The translations under genes were made by a program, and so were the position numbers. The notes beneath the pieces are model-generated. The model ran no database searches. It was given only the letters and a program-made list of their open reading frames with translations, and was not told the origin of the DNA. From Gordius sp. MW1 (lineage: Eukaryota; Nematomorpha; Gordioida; Gordea; Gordiidae), in the NCBI GenBank assembly GCA_964036665.1, contig OZ038531.1, forward strand, positions 17,422,168-17,486,167: a stretch of 64,000 bases of DNA, in the 5' to 3' direction. Shown here piece by piece: positions 51,440 through 62,696 of the stretch. How positions within the stretch are numbered: position 1 is the first letter of the stretch; the number at the start of each line of letters is the position of its first letter.

Positions 51440-53287
51440 AAGCACCAATTCAGATCTGATCTCCTTAATCCCCAAAAACTACCTTAAGGCTCAACCATCA
51501 CCAAGTTGACAACAAAGCTAAAAGGATAGCCAACAAAATCAACAACATGAAGATCGTTTAGCTCTCAAAATCTTGGAATCAAATGACTCAATAGCGTCAA
51601 TCACCAATGCCACCTTTGAACTCCTCCATCAAAGCATCCCGGAGGTCATTTATTCCCGCCTGACCTCCTAAGCGTCCCACCCCTCATGAACTTTTCTCTC
51701 AGAAGTAGCCGAAGCTCTTAAGTCTTTAAATAGAAGTTTGCAGGGGGCCTAGTGGTATCCGAAAATCTCCATGACCTCATTAAACCCCGTCTTAGCGTTT
51801 CACATGCTCAACTAGCCAATTTAACCAATCTATGTAACTTAATAAGGTTTCCCTCCTGAACTGGCTCCTATCTTATTCAGACCCGATGGCTCGATTCAAC
51901 ACATTGTTATTGGATAAGTCTTTCGACGCATGATTTTAAAAATAATCACTTCTCGTATTCGTTCATCTTTGACGGCTTATCTTCTCCCAAACCAACTTGG
52001 TTTTGGCGTAAAAGGAGGATGCGAGGCTGCCGCCCATATAGCTCAAATATTTCTCGAATCTTCCTCATCAAATGATCTCCTGGTCAAACTCGATGCGTTA
52101 ACCGAGTCGCTTTTATTGAACCGTTTATACTACAATTTCCTGAATTCCATCAACTTTTCTTAAATAGCTATGGCAACCCCCTTATTTACTTTTTTGGTAT
52201 CCGGATAATCAAGCTATATCAAGGGATCCAAAAAAAGCGATCTCTTGGGACTGCCCTCTTCTGTATGGCCATCCAAACCATCATCGATAAACTCTCCTCT
52301 CTAGGAGTCCTTTCCTGTACTTTTGGTACCTCAATGACGGATTTCTGGTCGACTCACGTTGCAGTCCGGAAAATCTCATAGATAATGAATTACTAAGAAA
52401 ACTTATCAACGCAGCAAAATGTGAGATCTTCACCATAGATCTAACAATTGACAAACTGTCCCTCCCATTTCCAGGCATCACTGTAGACGATTTTCATTTT
52501 TTAAACCCTACTATAGGAGGGTTTAAATCTATCGAAACATTTTTAGATTTCTCCAACTAGGGTTTAAATCTATCGAAACATTTTTAGATTTCTCCAACTC
52601 TATACGCTTTATAAGTCATACCCTGGAGCGTCTTAATCCTCACCACGCATTTTTCAAATATACCGAAAATTGATTATGCCTTACGAGCTACCCCCGTCTT
52701 TTTTAGCACAAACTTATTCCACGTCATCGAAAAGCAAATTCAAGTGCTAATCGCACGGTGCCTAAACTTAAAACTAGCCCTATCCTAGCTCCAAGCCACC
52801 CTCTCCAAGAGTGGTGGTATAGGCATCCGCCCCCCCCCTATTTAAGTTCACTTCCAGGTTATATTTCATCCCGGTTGTCAACGGGAGAGCTTAGAAAACT
52901 TACTCGCATGCCAACCCACCTCGACAGCGCCCTTTAGGCTTAGGACATTTCAAACTCGATTCCATAACTCCCCCAACTGGAACCACCCAAAAGTAGGATT
53001 TATAACTGATAGCACGTCCCGTAGCTTATCTCTCTTCGAACAACTTATCTTTGAAAAATCTCCACTGTCCTCCGTGGGTTACGAATGACTTGAGACCTTA
53101 CCAAGTCAAAACCTAGGATTACATTTGTCAGGCAAGGAACTTCGCATTGCTCTAGGAATCAATCTCGATTGCGACATTTTGTCTTCCTTCCACTGCGATC
53201 TCTGTCGCCAACCAGTTCTTGCAAACTATCATCCAATACAGCGAGTAAAATAATTGGGCAATTTTTGGGAAAGGCCGGTTTTTCTTA
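51440..53287 (+). pseudogene. RLE-type LINE, copy 2, RT and CCHC part
   Basis: A decayed frame with 'LPNQLGFGVKGGCEAAAHIAQ' split over two blocks, 'LLVKLDA' (first Asp region), 'ALFCMAIQTIIDKLSS' and then 'WYLNDG' at about 52325, where the first catalytic Asp of the YLDDG box has become Asn. The CCHC start 'CDLCRQPVLAN' lies near 53194. A 41-bp direct duplication sits at 52519-52600. The copy is cut at 53287 by the TRIM-like element and continues at 54867. Confidence 0.7.
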
Positions 53288-53828
53288 TGTAAATTGAAGT
53301 TAATTAATTTTTATTTAAAAGGTTAATATTTATACTCATTTTTTGCTTACCTTATATTTTATTAGGATTTATTTAGAATTATAGAACTATATCATTTACC
53401 CGATAATATGTTTATTTTCATTTAATTTCATCGGTATTACTAATGTCCATAATTCCCAATCGAATAACTCCGCGATTGAAGAAAGTACCAAAAACGCGTG
53501 AGAGATTTATTATATTCTTAGAACAAAAGAATCGCGGAGGGAGATATATGTGTGTAGACACGTGATCAAAACATGGCCACACGCGTCTAACAAATTAATA
53601 CGAGAGAGATAATGAGGGAAATACTCGTGTTAGCATATCATAATAATAAATCGCGGAGAGAGCGATGGGGGGGGAGGGACTACGCGTATAGATTAATAAA
53701 GCATAGAGGGAGAGATGATGGGGGGGCATACGCGTATGTATTAATACTCGACTAACAAATCAATGAGCGAGCGATGGGGGGGGGGGGAAGAGGGGAGATA
53801 TGTAGCGTTTGTGGTAACGACTACAACA
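53288..53828 (-). repeat. TRIM-like LTR (3' on minus)
   Basis: 541 bp with several GATGGGGGG-type G runs and CTCCGCGATT near the middle; nearly colinear with 54063-54861 except for the nested MITE and small changes. Confidence 0.8.
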
Positions 53829-54062
53829 TCATACCCTTCAAGATAACCTCCTCCGACCTGAGTGACTTTCTATCAGCACGATCATCGGACGTGAGTTTTT
53901 GACCGCTTTAAGTTTTTTCACTTGTCCCTTGTTCGGGCGTACGTATCGATTTGTATTGTTGAACATTTCCAGGATCGTTTATCTGATTCAGGCCTTTTCC
54001 TTGGTCTTCTCGATTTGATTTCATCGTTGACCGCAAAAATTTATTCCCACTTCTGACACCAA

Positions 54063-54861
54063 TGTAAATTAAAGTTAATTAATTATTATTTAAAAGGTTA
54101 TATTTATACTCATTTTACCTTATATTTTATTAGGATTTATTTAGAATCATAGAACTATATCATTTATTCGATAAAATGTTTATTTCCATTCAATTTCATC
54201 GGTATTGCTAATGTCCATAAGTCCCAATCGAATAACTCCGCGATTATAGAATGTACCAAAAACGCATGAGAGATTAATTATATTCTTAGAACAAAAGAAA
54301 CGCGGAGGGAGATATATGTGTGTATACACGTGATCACAACATGGCCACACGCATATGTATTACTATGCGTCTAACAAATCAATGCGAGAGAGATAATGAG
54401 GGAAATACGAATCCCATTCATAATGCCAATCATCCACAATGCCAATGACTGTATTATTTTTAAATAATAGCTCATTATACAGTTAATTCTATTATTATGA
54501 TATGATTATTTTATATCTATGTGTACTTATTATTGTACTTATAATATTCCCTAACCCTAACCCTACCCCTTAATTTTGATTGGTTAAGCCATTGGCGGTC
54601 TAAAGCATTGGCATTATGGACGATTGGCATTTTGAACAGAAGCGGGAAATACTCGTGTTAGCATATCACTATTATAAATCACGGAGAGAGCGATGGGGGA
54701 GAGGGACTACGCGTATACATTAATAAAGCGTATAGGGAGAGATGATGGGGGGGGGGGCATACGCGTATGTATTAATACTCGACTAACAAATCAATGAGCG
54801 AGCGATGGGGGGGGGGGGGGAAGAGGGGTGACATGTAGCGTTCGTGGTAACGACTACAACA
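54063..54861 (-). repeat. TRIM-like LTR (5' on minus), interrupted
   Basis: Same LTR, enlarged by the 235-bp MITE at 54409-54643 and its 9-bp duplication. Confidence 0.8.
54409..54643. mobile_element. 235-bp MITE with 9-bp target duplication
   Basis: Flanked by an exact GGGAAATAC (54400-54408, 54644-54652). Ends form an inverted repeat sharing AATGCCAATC and ATAATGCCAATG over about 38 bp. A 9-bp duplication is typical of Mutator-like elements. It contains CCCTAACCCTAACCCTA, telomere-like, and no frame. Confidence 0.75.
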
Positions 54862-54866
54862 CCTTA

Positions 54867-55265
54867 CTCACTGTAACCCACAGGCCTAAGCTCTACTGAC
54901 GGTAAGAGCCCCAACGGCCTAACAATTATCCCATGGGCTCGCGCCATAAACGCATGAAGAGACTTCACTAAGGTGGATATATTTGCAAAATCTAACAGCC
55001 ACCCCGACCTCATCTCTTCTACAGAGAGTAGGAAAGCGGGAAAATACAAATACCTCAACAATTTCAGGTTCGTCCCAGTAGTGGCCTGGTCCCGAGGGCC
55101 AATCCTTTACAAATATAAAATTTATTGCCTCATTAGACCTCAAAAAATATTTTTGTAATAAGCATAAATCCAATGCAATTTCGATCCACCACTCTATGCC
55201 TACTCATTAATCTATAATATATTTTGCCATGTATCATACACAATCATTTGGAAATAAACCTCTAG
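54867..55265 (+). pseudogene. RLE-type LINE copy 2, remainder
   Basis: Continues after the TRIM-like element with 'LSSTDGKSPNG', 'DIFAKSNSHPDLISSTES' and 'FRFVPVVAW', colinear with 42170-42400 of copy 1, then a short 3' tail ending in GGAAATAAACCTCTAG. No clear poly-A tail. Confidence 0.65.
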
Positions 55266-56249
55266 TCATTTAAAAAATAAGATAGATATTTAAATTAAAT
55301 AAAAATGTAATAATTTCATAGCATAATGTAACTCGAACCTTTTTCAACGATTTCAAGTTCCCCCATCATATATACTTTCGGTTACTATTTTACAAAATGA
55401 CCCACACCTTAAGACCTTTGTAAAAAAACTAATACGAGGCAATAAGAATTCAAGAAAACTGCTAAATTTTAGGAGTTTATAAAAAAACATAGGGCGAATT
55501 CTATAATACACCATAGGACGTTTATTGAAAACATTGAATTTGGGTAAATTTCAAAGTTTATTACTAAAATGCCTTGTCGATTGCATGTATAGCGAAATGC
55601 TTGAGAAAGACAGGTTAAGTAGGCATGTGAATGCCGAGAATATATTTTTTAAAATTAAGTTTATACATACTAAATCTATGATGTTATTATATAAATTATT
55701 ATTTAAATAGAAAATTTCCTTTTTGCTATTTAAAAAGTTTATTATTAAAAGATGATCAATTTGCCCCTCCCTAGATCATTATTGCCCCCTTTTATTCCAA
55801 TGCTGGCTACGCACATAAATTCTAGTATAAAATTGAATACGAATTATTACACAAACTTGTATAGAGGCTAATGCCATTTATATAAGTATAAAGCAATAAT
55901 TTCGATTAAAAATATAAATAAATTGCGGAGCAAATAAAAATTTAGTGGCATTATAATTTTAGAACAAGTGAAACAACTTAAAGGAATGGGACAGAAACTA
56001 AATTAATATATATTTAATCAGATATTTTTGCGCATTCTTTTACCTGCAGAGGTACACAAAATATGATACTATTTTGCATTAAAATTATATATAGAACATT
56101 AAAAATTGAATTTTATCACTTTTAAAATTACGTACAGACATCAATGACTTATTTCCCTAAGTTTATATTAACATAGAACGTAAGAACATTATAAAAACGA
56201 AATGGTAAAATTCGAAAAATATATGAGCGGGTAAAAAAAAAAAAAAAAA
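55266..56249. other. AT-rich DNA with a MITE fragment
   Basis: Contains a GGGCGTAGCCAG-family fragment at 55755-55818 (CTAGATCATTATTGCCCCC, then TGCTGGCTACGC). A 61-codon + frame at 55525-55710 shows no recognised motif. Confidence 0.4.
55755..55818. repeat. MITE fragment, GGCGTAGCCAG family
   Basis: Inverted relative of the left part of 13252-13405; only one end is present. Confidence 0.55.
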
Positions 56250-56463
56250 TTGTAATTCTAAAGCGTCGCATGTGTCATCTATTAAAAGTGGCCAGCTGTC
56301 GGCCAGGGATTTAAAGTTGTACTTTTCTATAAAAGTACCAATTTTTTGGAAAAAATTTGTGGTATATTTTAAGGGCGGGTGGCGACGGCTGATATCTTTA
56401 AGAAGCTTAATGGCGGCAGGCCAAAAGTCCCAGAACACGAGGCAACGATAGGGGTTAAACTTC
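56250..56463 (-). CDS. Exon-like frame, unknown helical protein
   Basis: After an acceptor-like GCCAATAG the frame reads 'KFNPYRCLVFWDFWPAAIKLL' in two blocks and 'FIEKYNFKSLADSWPLL', with GC-rich third positions unlike the flanks. It runs into a T17 tract without a clear donor. Alpha-helical, no family recognised. It may belong to one gene with 58878-58992. Confidence 0.45.
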
Positions 56464-57724
56464 CTATTGGCGAAATATAATGTCAATATAAGCGCATTTA
56501 TATGTGTTAAATTTCAAGCCATACGGTAGAAAGTTGCATTAATATGTGAAAAAATATTTGGAAATGCAGCCCATTTCTCGTAAAAACTAACAAGAAAAAA
56601 ATTCAAATATTTCTATCTTATAATCTTGACTTTTATGCCAATAATATTTTAGCCACAAACTATTTTTCTCTGAAGTAAAAAATTAATGGTAATTACAGAT
56701 TGTTTATTTTTAAATAGTTATGCAAAAAAATGTGGCCAAAAATTTTACCTTGACTATTAAGATTTTCGGACACTGTAATTTACACACATGGTTTCTTTCA
56801 TCGAATTCGTTTGGGGGAGGGAAGGGGGAGGGGCTGTAAAAATATTTATTATAGGTATCAGTCATTCGGTTTTTTATCAAATTTAATGGAGGGGGGGGGT
56901 ATTTCCACATAGAAGATATACTTAAGGCTATATAATATAAAGGACAGAACTGTTAGCTAAATAATGTTAATATATATAAGGCCATCTTGAATCTCATTTT
57001 ATATACAAATTCACCTAAATTGTGTAATATTGCACATTAATTGCCTAAATATCATAGTTTTTGGCTAAATCTGCCAATCTTTATTATTATACCAATACGT
57101 TGCAATAAATTATTTTTTATCAATGGCTAAGCAAGATGTAATGTAATAGATGGTAGCAATTTATGAATAGCCTGTACAATTTAAATGCCTTGCACGCCAT
57201 GATGCTACTCATATAATTATATTATCGGACTTCGATGTGACCTTGCTGTATAAAATATTGAAATCGTGACAAGTTTTATAGCGCTATTTAATTGACACGC
57301 GATGTTTATTGTACTATTGCATCCTATGATTTAAATGGAATCCCCTCCCCTCGGCTAATGAAGGACAAGGGCTGGCTCGTCATAATTTTATGGTTTTATT
57401 CTAAGATATTTTACATAAAATTATCGAAATTATTTTTCATAATTATGCATAATTTTTTGGATGGAGAATCAAAATTAAAACAAATTTAAGCACTTAATAA
57501 CCTTTATTTGAAAAGAAGAGTTTAAAATATTGTATTGATACATTTTATCAAAGTTTTTTATCGATATAATTTTTAAAAATTGAAAACCGAGTTTTAATTT
57601 TATTAGATATTTTGATACTGTCATAATTTGATTTGTTAACAATCTTTTAGAACCTTGAACACGTTTATTATAAATCCTGCTACATTTTTAGTTACCGAGA
57701 AATAATTTGTTAACTGAGTCAAAG
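56464..57724. other. AT-rich non-coding DNA
   Basis: No recognised feature. G runs near 56815 and 56890. Confidence 0.35.
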
Positions 57725-58027
57725 TTATAATTTACCCATAAATCGGGGTGATAGGTAAATTTGATTAACACCATTCAAATCATGAATTCTTAAAAACATA
57801 AAAATATAACTAGTAGAAAGAGATGTATCGTTTAGAAATAACGATATCACCCTTTTCCAAAAAGGGTTGCGAAGGAAAAAGTTTTGAATCTGTAATGGAA
57901 GCTGGTAGTTAATCACGATTTTGGAGAATGTTTTCCAGTTTCCTTTTAGAAAATGTATGGCTTGTTTCCAAATAGGCACGGGCATAAAGCAAGGACAGGT
58001 ATAAAATACTAGAAGCCAAAAGGGCAC
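57725..58027 (-). CDS. Possible exon(s), unknown protein
   Basis: A 100-codon frame, 'MPFWLLVFYTCPCFM' to 'YLSPRFMGKL'. A splice pair inside it (acceptor TTCCATTACAG, donor AAAAGG|GTGATA) would give only a 42-nt exon. Coding status is doubtful. Confidence 0.25.
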   Translation of the reverse strand: MPFWLLVFYTCPCFMPVPIWKQAIHFLKGNWKTFSKIVINYQLPLQIQNFFLRNPFWKRVISLFLNDTSLSTSYIFMFLRIHDLNGVNQIYLSPRFMGKL

Positions 58028-58877
58028 AATATTTTACGGTTTTACCCTCTTAAATAGCTAGAGGGGTGTCAATTGGCATAAAGCTAAATTACTTGAATCA
58101 ATTCTTAATGCTTTTGACAATACGTGCAATTTGATTCGAACCGAGTGCATGTTTCATATTATAATATTAAAAACTCATCTTAAATTCTTATTTATACCAA
58201 TGAAAGCTTAAGATTTAAGGCATTCAACGCTATATTTTGAAAAAGATGCATAAAATTAGTGTAATAAGTTTACTACCATAATAAAAGGCACCAATTTCTA
58301 TGCATTAGTTGAAGATTATGTTGCTTTATGCATTTTTGCTTTAACCAATAAAGGAAAATAAGTCAACAAACCCTTACGTCTATACAACATATATAGTTTT
58401 TTATTTGGTTCATTCTAAAACCCCACACTAACGCGGTTTAATTAATTTAAATTAATTGTCCATAATTTACCATATACAATCCGATGGGGTTCATGTATTT
58501 TATGTCATCTTTTAGGGTGACCCTACTGGTACACAATTGCTACCTTTAACTTATGAGGCACGCAAAGCAATAAAATCTGCTTCCCAATCAATATGTATAC
58601 ATAGTAAACACTTTATGTAATAAATTGACCCTCTCCCTCTACCCCTCGTCCAGGCGCACGCAGGTAAAAAGACCATTAGACGCTTAGTTATAAATAAGTT
58701 ATGGGCGTCAATTTTAATACACTTGCCTTTTTGTAGGCTACACGACCAAGGGGCTATTTCTATTTATTGTTTTTCGTATAATATATAACTAAATTGTAAA
58801 GCGTTATAGAGTATTTTAAAAAACAATACATATTGTAAGGGCAGAATTAGAAATTGCACTTTTTTGAATATTGTTAC

Positions 58878-58992
58878 GTGCTTATAATACTTTAATAACA
58901 ATTCAGTCAATTCCACACCATCCGTGTTTATAATTTTATAGTGTTTTCTAAATTGATCAAGCCTTAATCTCAACACTTCATCATTCAACAAG
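58878..58992 (-). CDS. Exon-like frame 'LLNDEVLRLRL', unknown gene
   Basis: 115 nt between acceptor TTTATAG and donor AAGCAC|GTAACA, encoding 'LLNDEVLRLRLDQFRKHYK' and 'GVELTELLLKYYKH'. It is helical. There is a loose resemblance to a Mediator MED12 segment (HEALKLRLNLVG), not enough to assign it. Confidence 0.4.
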
Positions 58993-59524
58993 CTATAAAT
59001 GAAGGTGTGAAAATTAAATTGGGAAAGGAAGGAGGGAGGCGGGGGGGGGGGGTTAAATAGAGATTTAATGGGTCAACACAGGGCCGAAAAGGGTAAATTG
59101 GGGACGGCGGTCTTTATTACGTCAATAGGGGGGGGGGGAGTGTATTAGCAAAATATAGGTCGATCAGGATTAATATCTAATTGGAAATATGGCTAGGGCC
59201 GGTCGATGCGCGAGGGCGTAGAGTACACCTTTTAAGGTGTTGTAACAAGCAGGCAGGGGAAGGATTATATGAGTTAGCGCGCCATATAATAATAACAAAC
59301 GTATACCTTTCGTCTTTACCTTACTGCAGCAGCATTAGCAATAGTAGACCCCTATCCCTTTTTCCTGCTTCAAATCTAGACCCCTCGATTAAGCCCATGA
59401 ACCCGCATCCCCCTCAATTTTTTTAAAAATTTTAACTTATATGCAAACTATTTTAAATTGCTATCAAATTAAAAGACTTTTCCATGTATAAATTGATGTT
59501 ATCCAACCCGGATTTGTGATTACA
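58993..59524. other. Upstream flank of the 59525 gene
   Basis: G-rich patches at 59035-59052 and 59128-59142. No promoter element can be named. An 81-codon + frame (59181-59426) looks non-coding. Confidence 0.35.
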
Positions 59525-60544
59525 ATGAACAGTAACACTTCCAAGCCACCCGGCCAAAAGTATCAGAGGGAATATTATAATGGCGGCGCTCTTGATAATA
59601 CCATATCGGGAGGCGTTGATAGAAGTAATATTGCTTTCGTAGATGAAACTTCCTCCATGCACCAACTAAACTCGGGAGCCAACTTTTTAAATGGCGCATC
59701 GAGTGAACTTATTTTAAGCATTCCACCCAGCCCCCCGTCGCCCTTCACAATCTCTTACGGTTCTTCTAGGAACGGGGTAGATTGGAGCTCTACGGAAGGA
59801 CTAATAAATCCAACACCTTATAACGCCAAGTTCGAGCGTCTTACACCATCCACCTTAAAAGCTCCTTTCGGTATGGGTTGCGATAACTTTAGTTGCTTAT
59901 ACAACTCGACCGAAAGTGTGTCACCCCCTTATAGCATAATGGAAGACACTTCTTCTAATGGTATCAACATAGATTTCGGACCTCCTATTCTAGAATCAGT
60001 GGCGGGAACCCGGCTTCCCATAACGACATTAAACGCTTCTCAAGACATAATGAGTAATGTAACTCTTAAAAGACTCGCAGCGAAGCCACCACCTCTGGAT
60101 TTAAAAAGTAGCCGAGTATCTTTAAGAGGGCCCACCCGCCCCATCGTTAAAAAGAAAGCACCCTTACTGGTCAAAAAATCTAGCGCCTCATCATTGTTGA
60201 CTGTGGGGCAGCGAGAATCATCTACAAGATTAGTTAGGCCCGAAATTAAAATCACTAGCCCCCTGTCCCCTTTAGTTCCTAAGAAGGAAGCGATAACACT
60301 TCAGAGTGGTGATAAACAAGCTCTGGTTTTTAAATCAATTAGTTCCGAAAGTTCGATAGCACAGGCAAAACCTATAATAGAATCTCGGAAAACTATTTCA
60401 CCACCAGAACATGCCATTAATGAGACCGTACAAATGAATGGAATAGATACGATGTCCGAAGAAAATCCTATGTGGGTTTTTGGAAGGCTAATAAAATCCA
60501 TTCAGGTTAATAAGTTTGTAAAAAAAATTAAGTTAAATTCCTGA
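59525..60544 (+). CDS. Hypothetical Ser/Pro-rich disordered protein
   Basis: About 339 codons from ATG 59525 (a GTG nine bases earlier is in frame but unlikely). The product is rich in Ser, Pro, Asn and Thr, low in hydrophobic blocks, with 'PPSPPSPFTISYG', 'RPIVKKKAPLLVKKSSASS' and 'KITSPLSPLVPKKEAI'. Basic Pro-flanked stretches suggest a disordered scaffold or nuclear protein. No domain, signal peptide or membrane segment. A possible donor CAG|GTTAATAAG at 60505 would make this a first exon; otherwise it ends at TGA after 'KKIKLNS'. Codon use is host-like and there is no repeat character, so I think it is a real gene of unknown function. Confidence 0.6.
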   Translation: MNSNTSKPPGQKYQREYYNGGALDNTISGGVDRSNIAFVDETSSMHQLNSGANFLNGASSELILSIPPSPPSPFTISYGSSRNGVDWSSTEGLINPTPYNAKFERLTPSTLKAPFGMGCDNFSCLYNSTESVSPPYSIMEDTSSNGINIDFGPPILESVAGTRLPITTLNASQDIMSNVTLKRLAAKPPPLDLKSSRVSLRGPTRPIVKKKAPLLVKKSSASSLLTVGQRESSTRLVRPEIKITSPLSPLVPKKEAITLQSGDKQALVFKSISSESSIAQAKPIIESRKTISPPEHAINETVQMNGIDTMSEENPMWVFGRLIKSIQVNKFVKKIKLNS

Positions 60545-60646
60545 AACTTTTTTGATCAGATTTTGTTATACATTTTAATTAATTTAATTTAGATTACTAA
60601 TTTTTGGTAATTTCGATTTTTATTTGCTTTACGGTAGTCTATAAAA

Positions 60647-60800
60647 TTAATATAAATTAAAAGCTTGATTTTGAATCTCAAAGGAAGCTCCTGCGTATAT
60701 TTTAAATTTCTTAGAAATTGCATTTTTGTACTGATGTGGCACGTAGGCGTTGAATACTAGTCGCGATGAATTGAAGTAGCAGATTTTACCAAAAATTAGG
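60647..60800 (-). CDS. Possible terminal exon, unknown gene
   Basis: A frame ending 'VFNAYVPHQYKNAISKKFK' then 'SFEIQNQAFNLY' and TAA, with mixed third positions. It is tail-to-tail with the 59525 gene. An acceptor could be GCGACTAG near 60757, or one further upstream. Weak. Confidence 0.3.
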
Positions 60801-60877
60801 ACAATCTTATGGCGCATCTTCGATGAATAATAAATCAATAAATAATTTATTACAAGAAAGATAAAGCTTTTAAACAA

Positions 60878-62373
60878 CTCAAAGACTGCAAAAGTTGAAT
60901 GCTTTGTAGTAGAAGATTAATGAACTTTTTGGAGATCGATATTTATTATGCCATTTTAAAATTTTAAAAATGACTATGACAAAGTACCGCCATTTAATGG
61001 GCGGTGCTGCGTCTAGCTATAATTGGATAAATGTTCGTTTCGTACGTGTGTGTACCTCTTTAAATCATCCCACGGATTCTTCATTTAATTAAAAGTAAAG
61101 CCATTACGCCAAGGAGCGGCACTCTTGCTTTTAAACAAATATTTTAAGGGTAATTAATGTCCGGTCCCTTCTAGTTCATTAATTAAATTCACACTTTAAC
61201 AGCCTGGAATTTATACGACCCAACAAGTCCTCACTCTTATTATAAGTTGGGATTTTTATTTTTTGAAACACGATATTATTATGTTACGTAGCATTTTTTT
61301 AGTGTAATAGAAATAATATAATTTAAATATACTTTAAAAAATTCAATTTTGTTGTTAAAATGTATTTTATCTAAATGCCAAATAATAACTCATAGAAACA
61401 AACATTTTAGCCCTCTTTTGAAATACCTATACTGAGGGGGTGGCTTTTTAGGGCTTTTAAAATGACACCATGAGCTTAGGTTAATGATAGTGTTAGTGAT
61501 AGATTGAAGTGGATTGCTGAAAAAAAGCTTTTTATATTTGACGAGATGGGAAAGTACAAACTGTATACTACACAAACATGGCTGTTAGTAGCCATAAAAT
61601 AAATGTGAAGTGTTGAACTAATTCACCTATATTTTTTACGTGCGCCTCTATATAGGTTCAATAAAAAAATCAATAAAAATTACATTTTTATTTTTTTATT
61701 AATTTTAATTTATGATTTAACACAACATGAAGAGGTTAATTATAATCATCAGTGGCTTAAGCAGATTGACTAAAGTGTGGTTTTTAAAATTTTTGATAAA
61801 AATAGTACGATTAAACAAATATTTATTAAGATTAGTGATCGCCTTAAGAGGGGAAGAGGGTAATTGTGTCAAAATTCGATTAAACAAAATAAATTAAACT
61901 TATATAGATTCACGACGAGTTTTTTGATAAACATTGCCTTAATAAAGTCTTAAGTATTGTGTTTATATTTAGAAAAAGCATTGACAGTTAAATTATTTAG
62001 ATTTTATGATCTAATTCCGCCTGTGGTCTTTCTTCCAAGGACTCATCTTGCCAAGAGCTCTTAATCAGGAACAGAAAAATGCACGGGCCTTTTAGGCTTA
62101 ATTGACACACAACTACGAGAAAAAAAAATTCCGGTCTCGATCCGACTCGTTAAGATCACATTACAGCTCGGCCGCTTATTTTTTGCAAAGCACGGTCCAG
62201 ACCCTCCCCCACAAAATATTTTGATAAGTTGCTGCTTTTTAAATGGAAATTTTTTATTATTAATACACCCCTTGTCTCATACTAAAAATGCTAAATAAAA
62301 ATCATGTTAAAAGATTGCGAAAGCACGAACTTTGAATAAGACCCCGAGTTATGGCTTGTCTTGATATCGGACT
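60878..62373. other. AT-rich non-coding DNA
   Basis: No coding or mobile feature recognised. Confidence 0.35.
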
Positions 62374-62419
62374 TTGCTGCGCAGCAAAAATCGTCGTACG
62401 AGTTATAAAAGAGAACAAA

Positions 62420-62590
62420 TTATTTTGCATAGTTTTTTATTCAAAGTGCAAAGTTTTTATTCCCATTTTCCAAGTTTTTTTTTCAATTTGCCAAGTTTTG
62501 AATTAAATGTTAAGTTTTTTATTAAATGTTCAGATTTTTATTTATTTGCTCAGAGATTAATTATACTTGCCAAGTTTTTTTATGCAAAGT
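62420..62590. repeat. AT-rich short tandem array, left
   Basis: Imperfect units of about 18-22 bp around CCAAGTTTTT and TGTTCAGATTTTT. The complement of these units forms 63062-63262, so the two arrays face each other around the tRNA-like sequence and about 450 bp. Confidence 0.6.
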
Positions 62591-62617
62591 GGTTTTAATT
62601 TTTAATTAAAACGAGAT

Positions 62618-62696
62618 AGGTGCGGGTATCGAACCTGCGAGGTACGAGCTATTGAAGCTGCTAGTCAGACGTTCAATCCACTGAGCTATTACACCT
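62618..62696 (-). tRNA. tRNA-like sequence
   Basis: On minus it has an A box TAGCTCAGTGG, a B box GGTTCGATACC and a seven-base acceptor pairing (AGGTGTA with CGCACCT, five pairs plus one wobble). The T stem is shortened and no clean 7-base anticodon loop forms, although ATTGAA/TTCAAT and CTG/CAG pair in the middle. Probably a tRNA pseudogene or tRNA-derived element rather than a working tRNA. Confidence 0.45.

Larger units (their letters stand above)
53288..54861 (-). mobile_element. TRIM-like miniature LTR retrotransposon
   Basis: Two direct repeats (53288-53828, 541 bp, and 54063-54861, which holds a nested MITE) enclose only 234 bp. Ends are TG...CA. Read on minus, the internal segment starts TTGGTGTCAGAAGTGGGA, a primer-binding-site form common in LTR elements, and ends in a purine-rich GGAGGAGG...AAGGGTATGA before the second LTR. 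Flanks TCTTA (53283-53287) and CCTTA (54862-54866) fit a 5-bp target duplication with one change. With no coding capacity it needs enzymes in trans. It interrupts LINE copy 2. Confidence 0.8.

Noticed and set aside
58764..58991. Assignment of the 'LLNDEVLRLRL' exon to Mediator MED12
   Set aside because: Only about ten residues resemble MED12 and the neighbouring candidate exons do not follow its sequence. Kept as unknown.
62374..62598. 74-codon + frame
   Set aside because: It is a translation of the AT-rich short tandem array and has no coding character.
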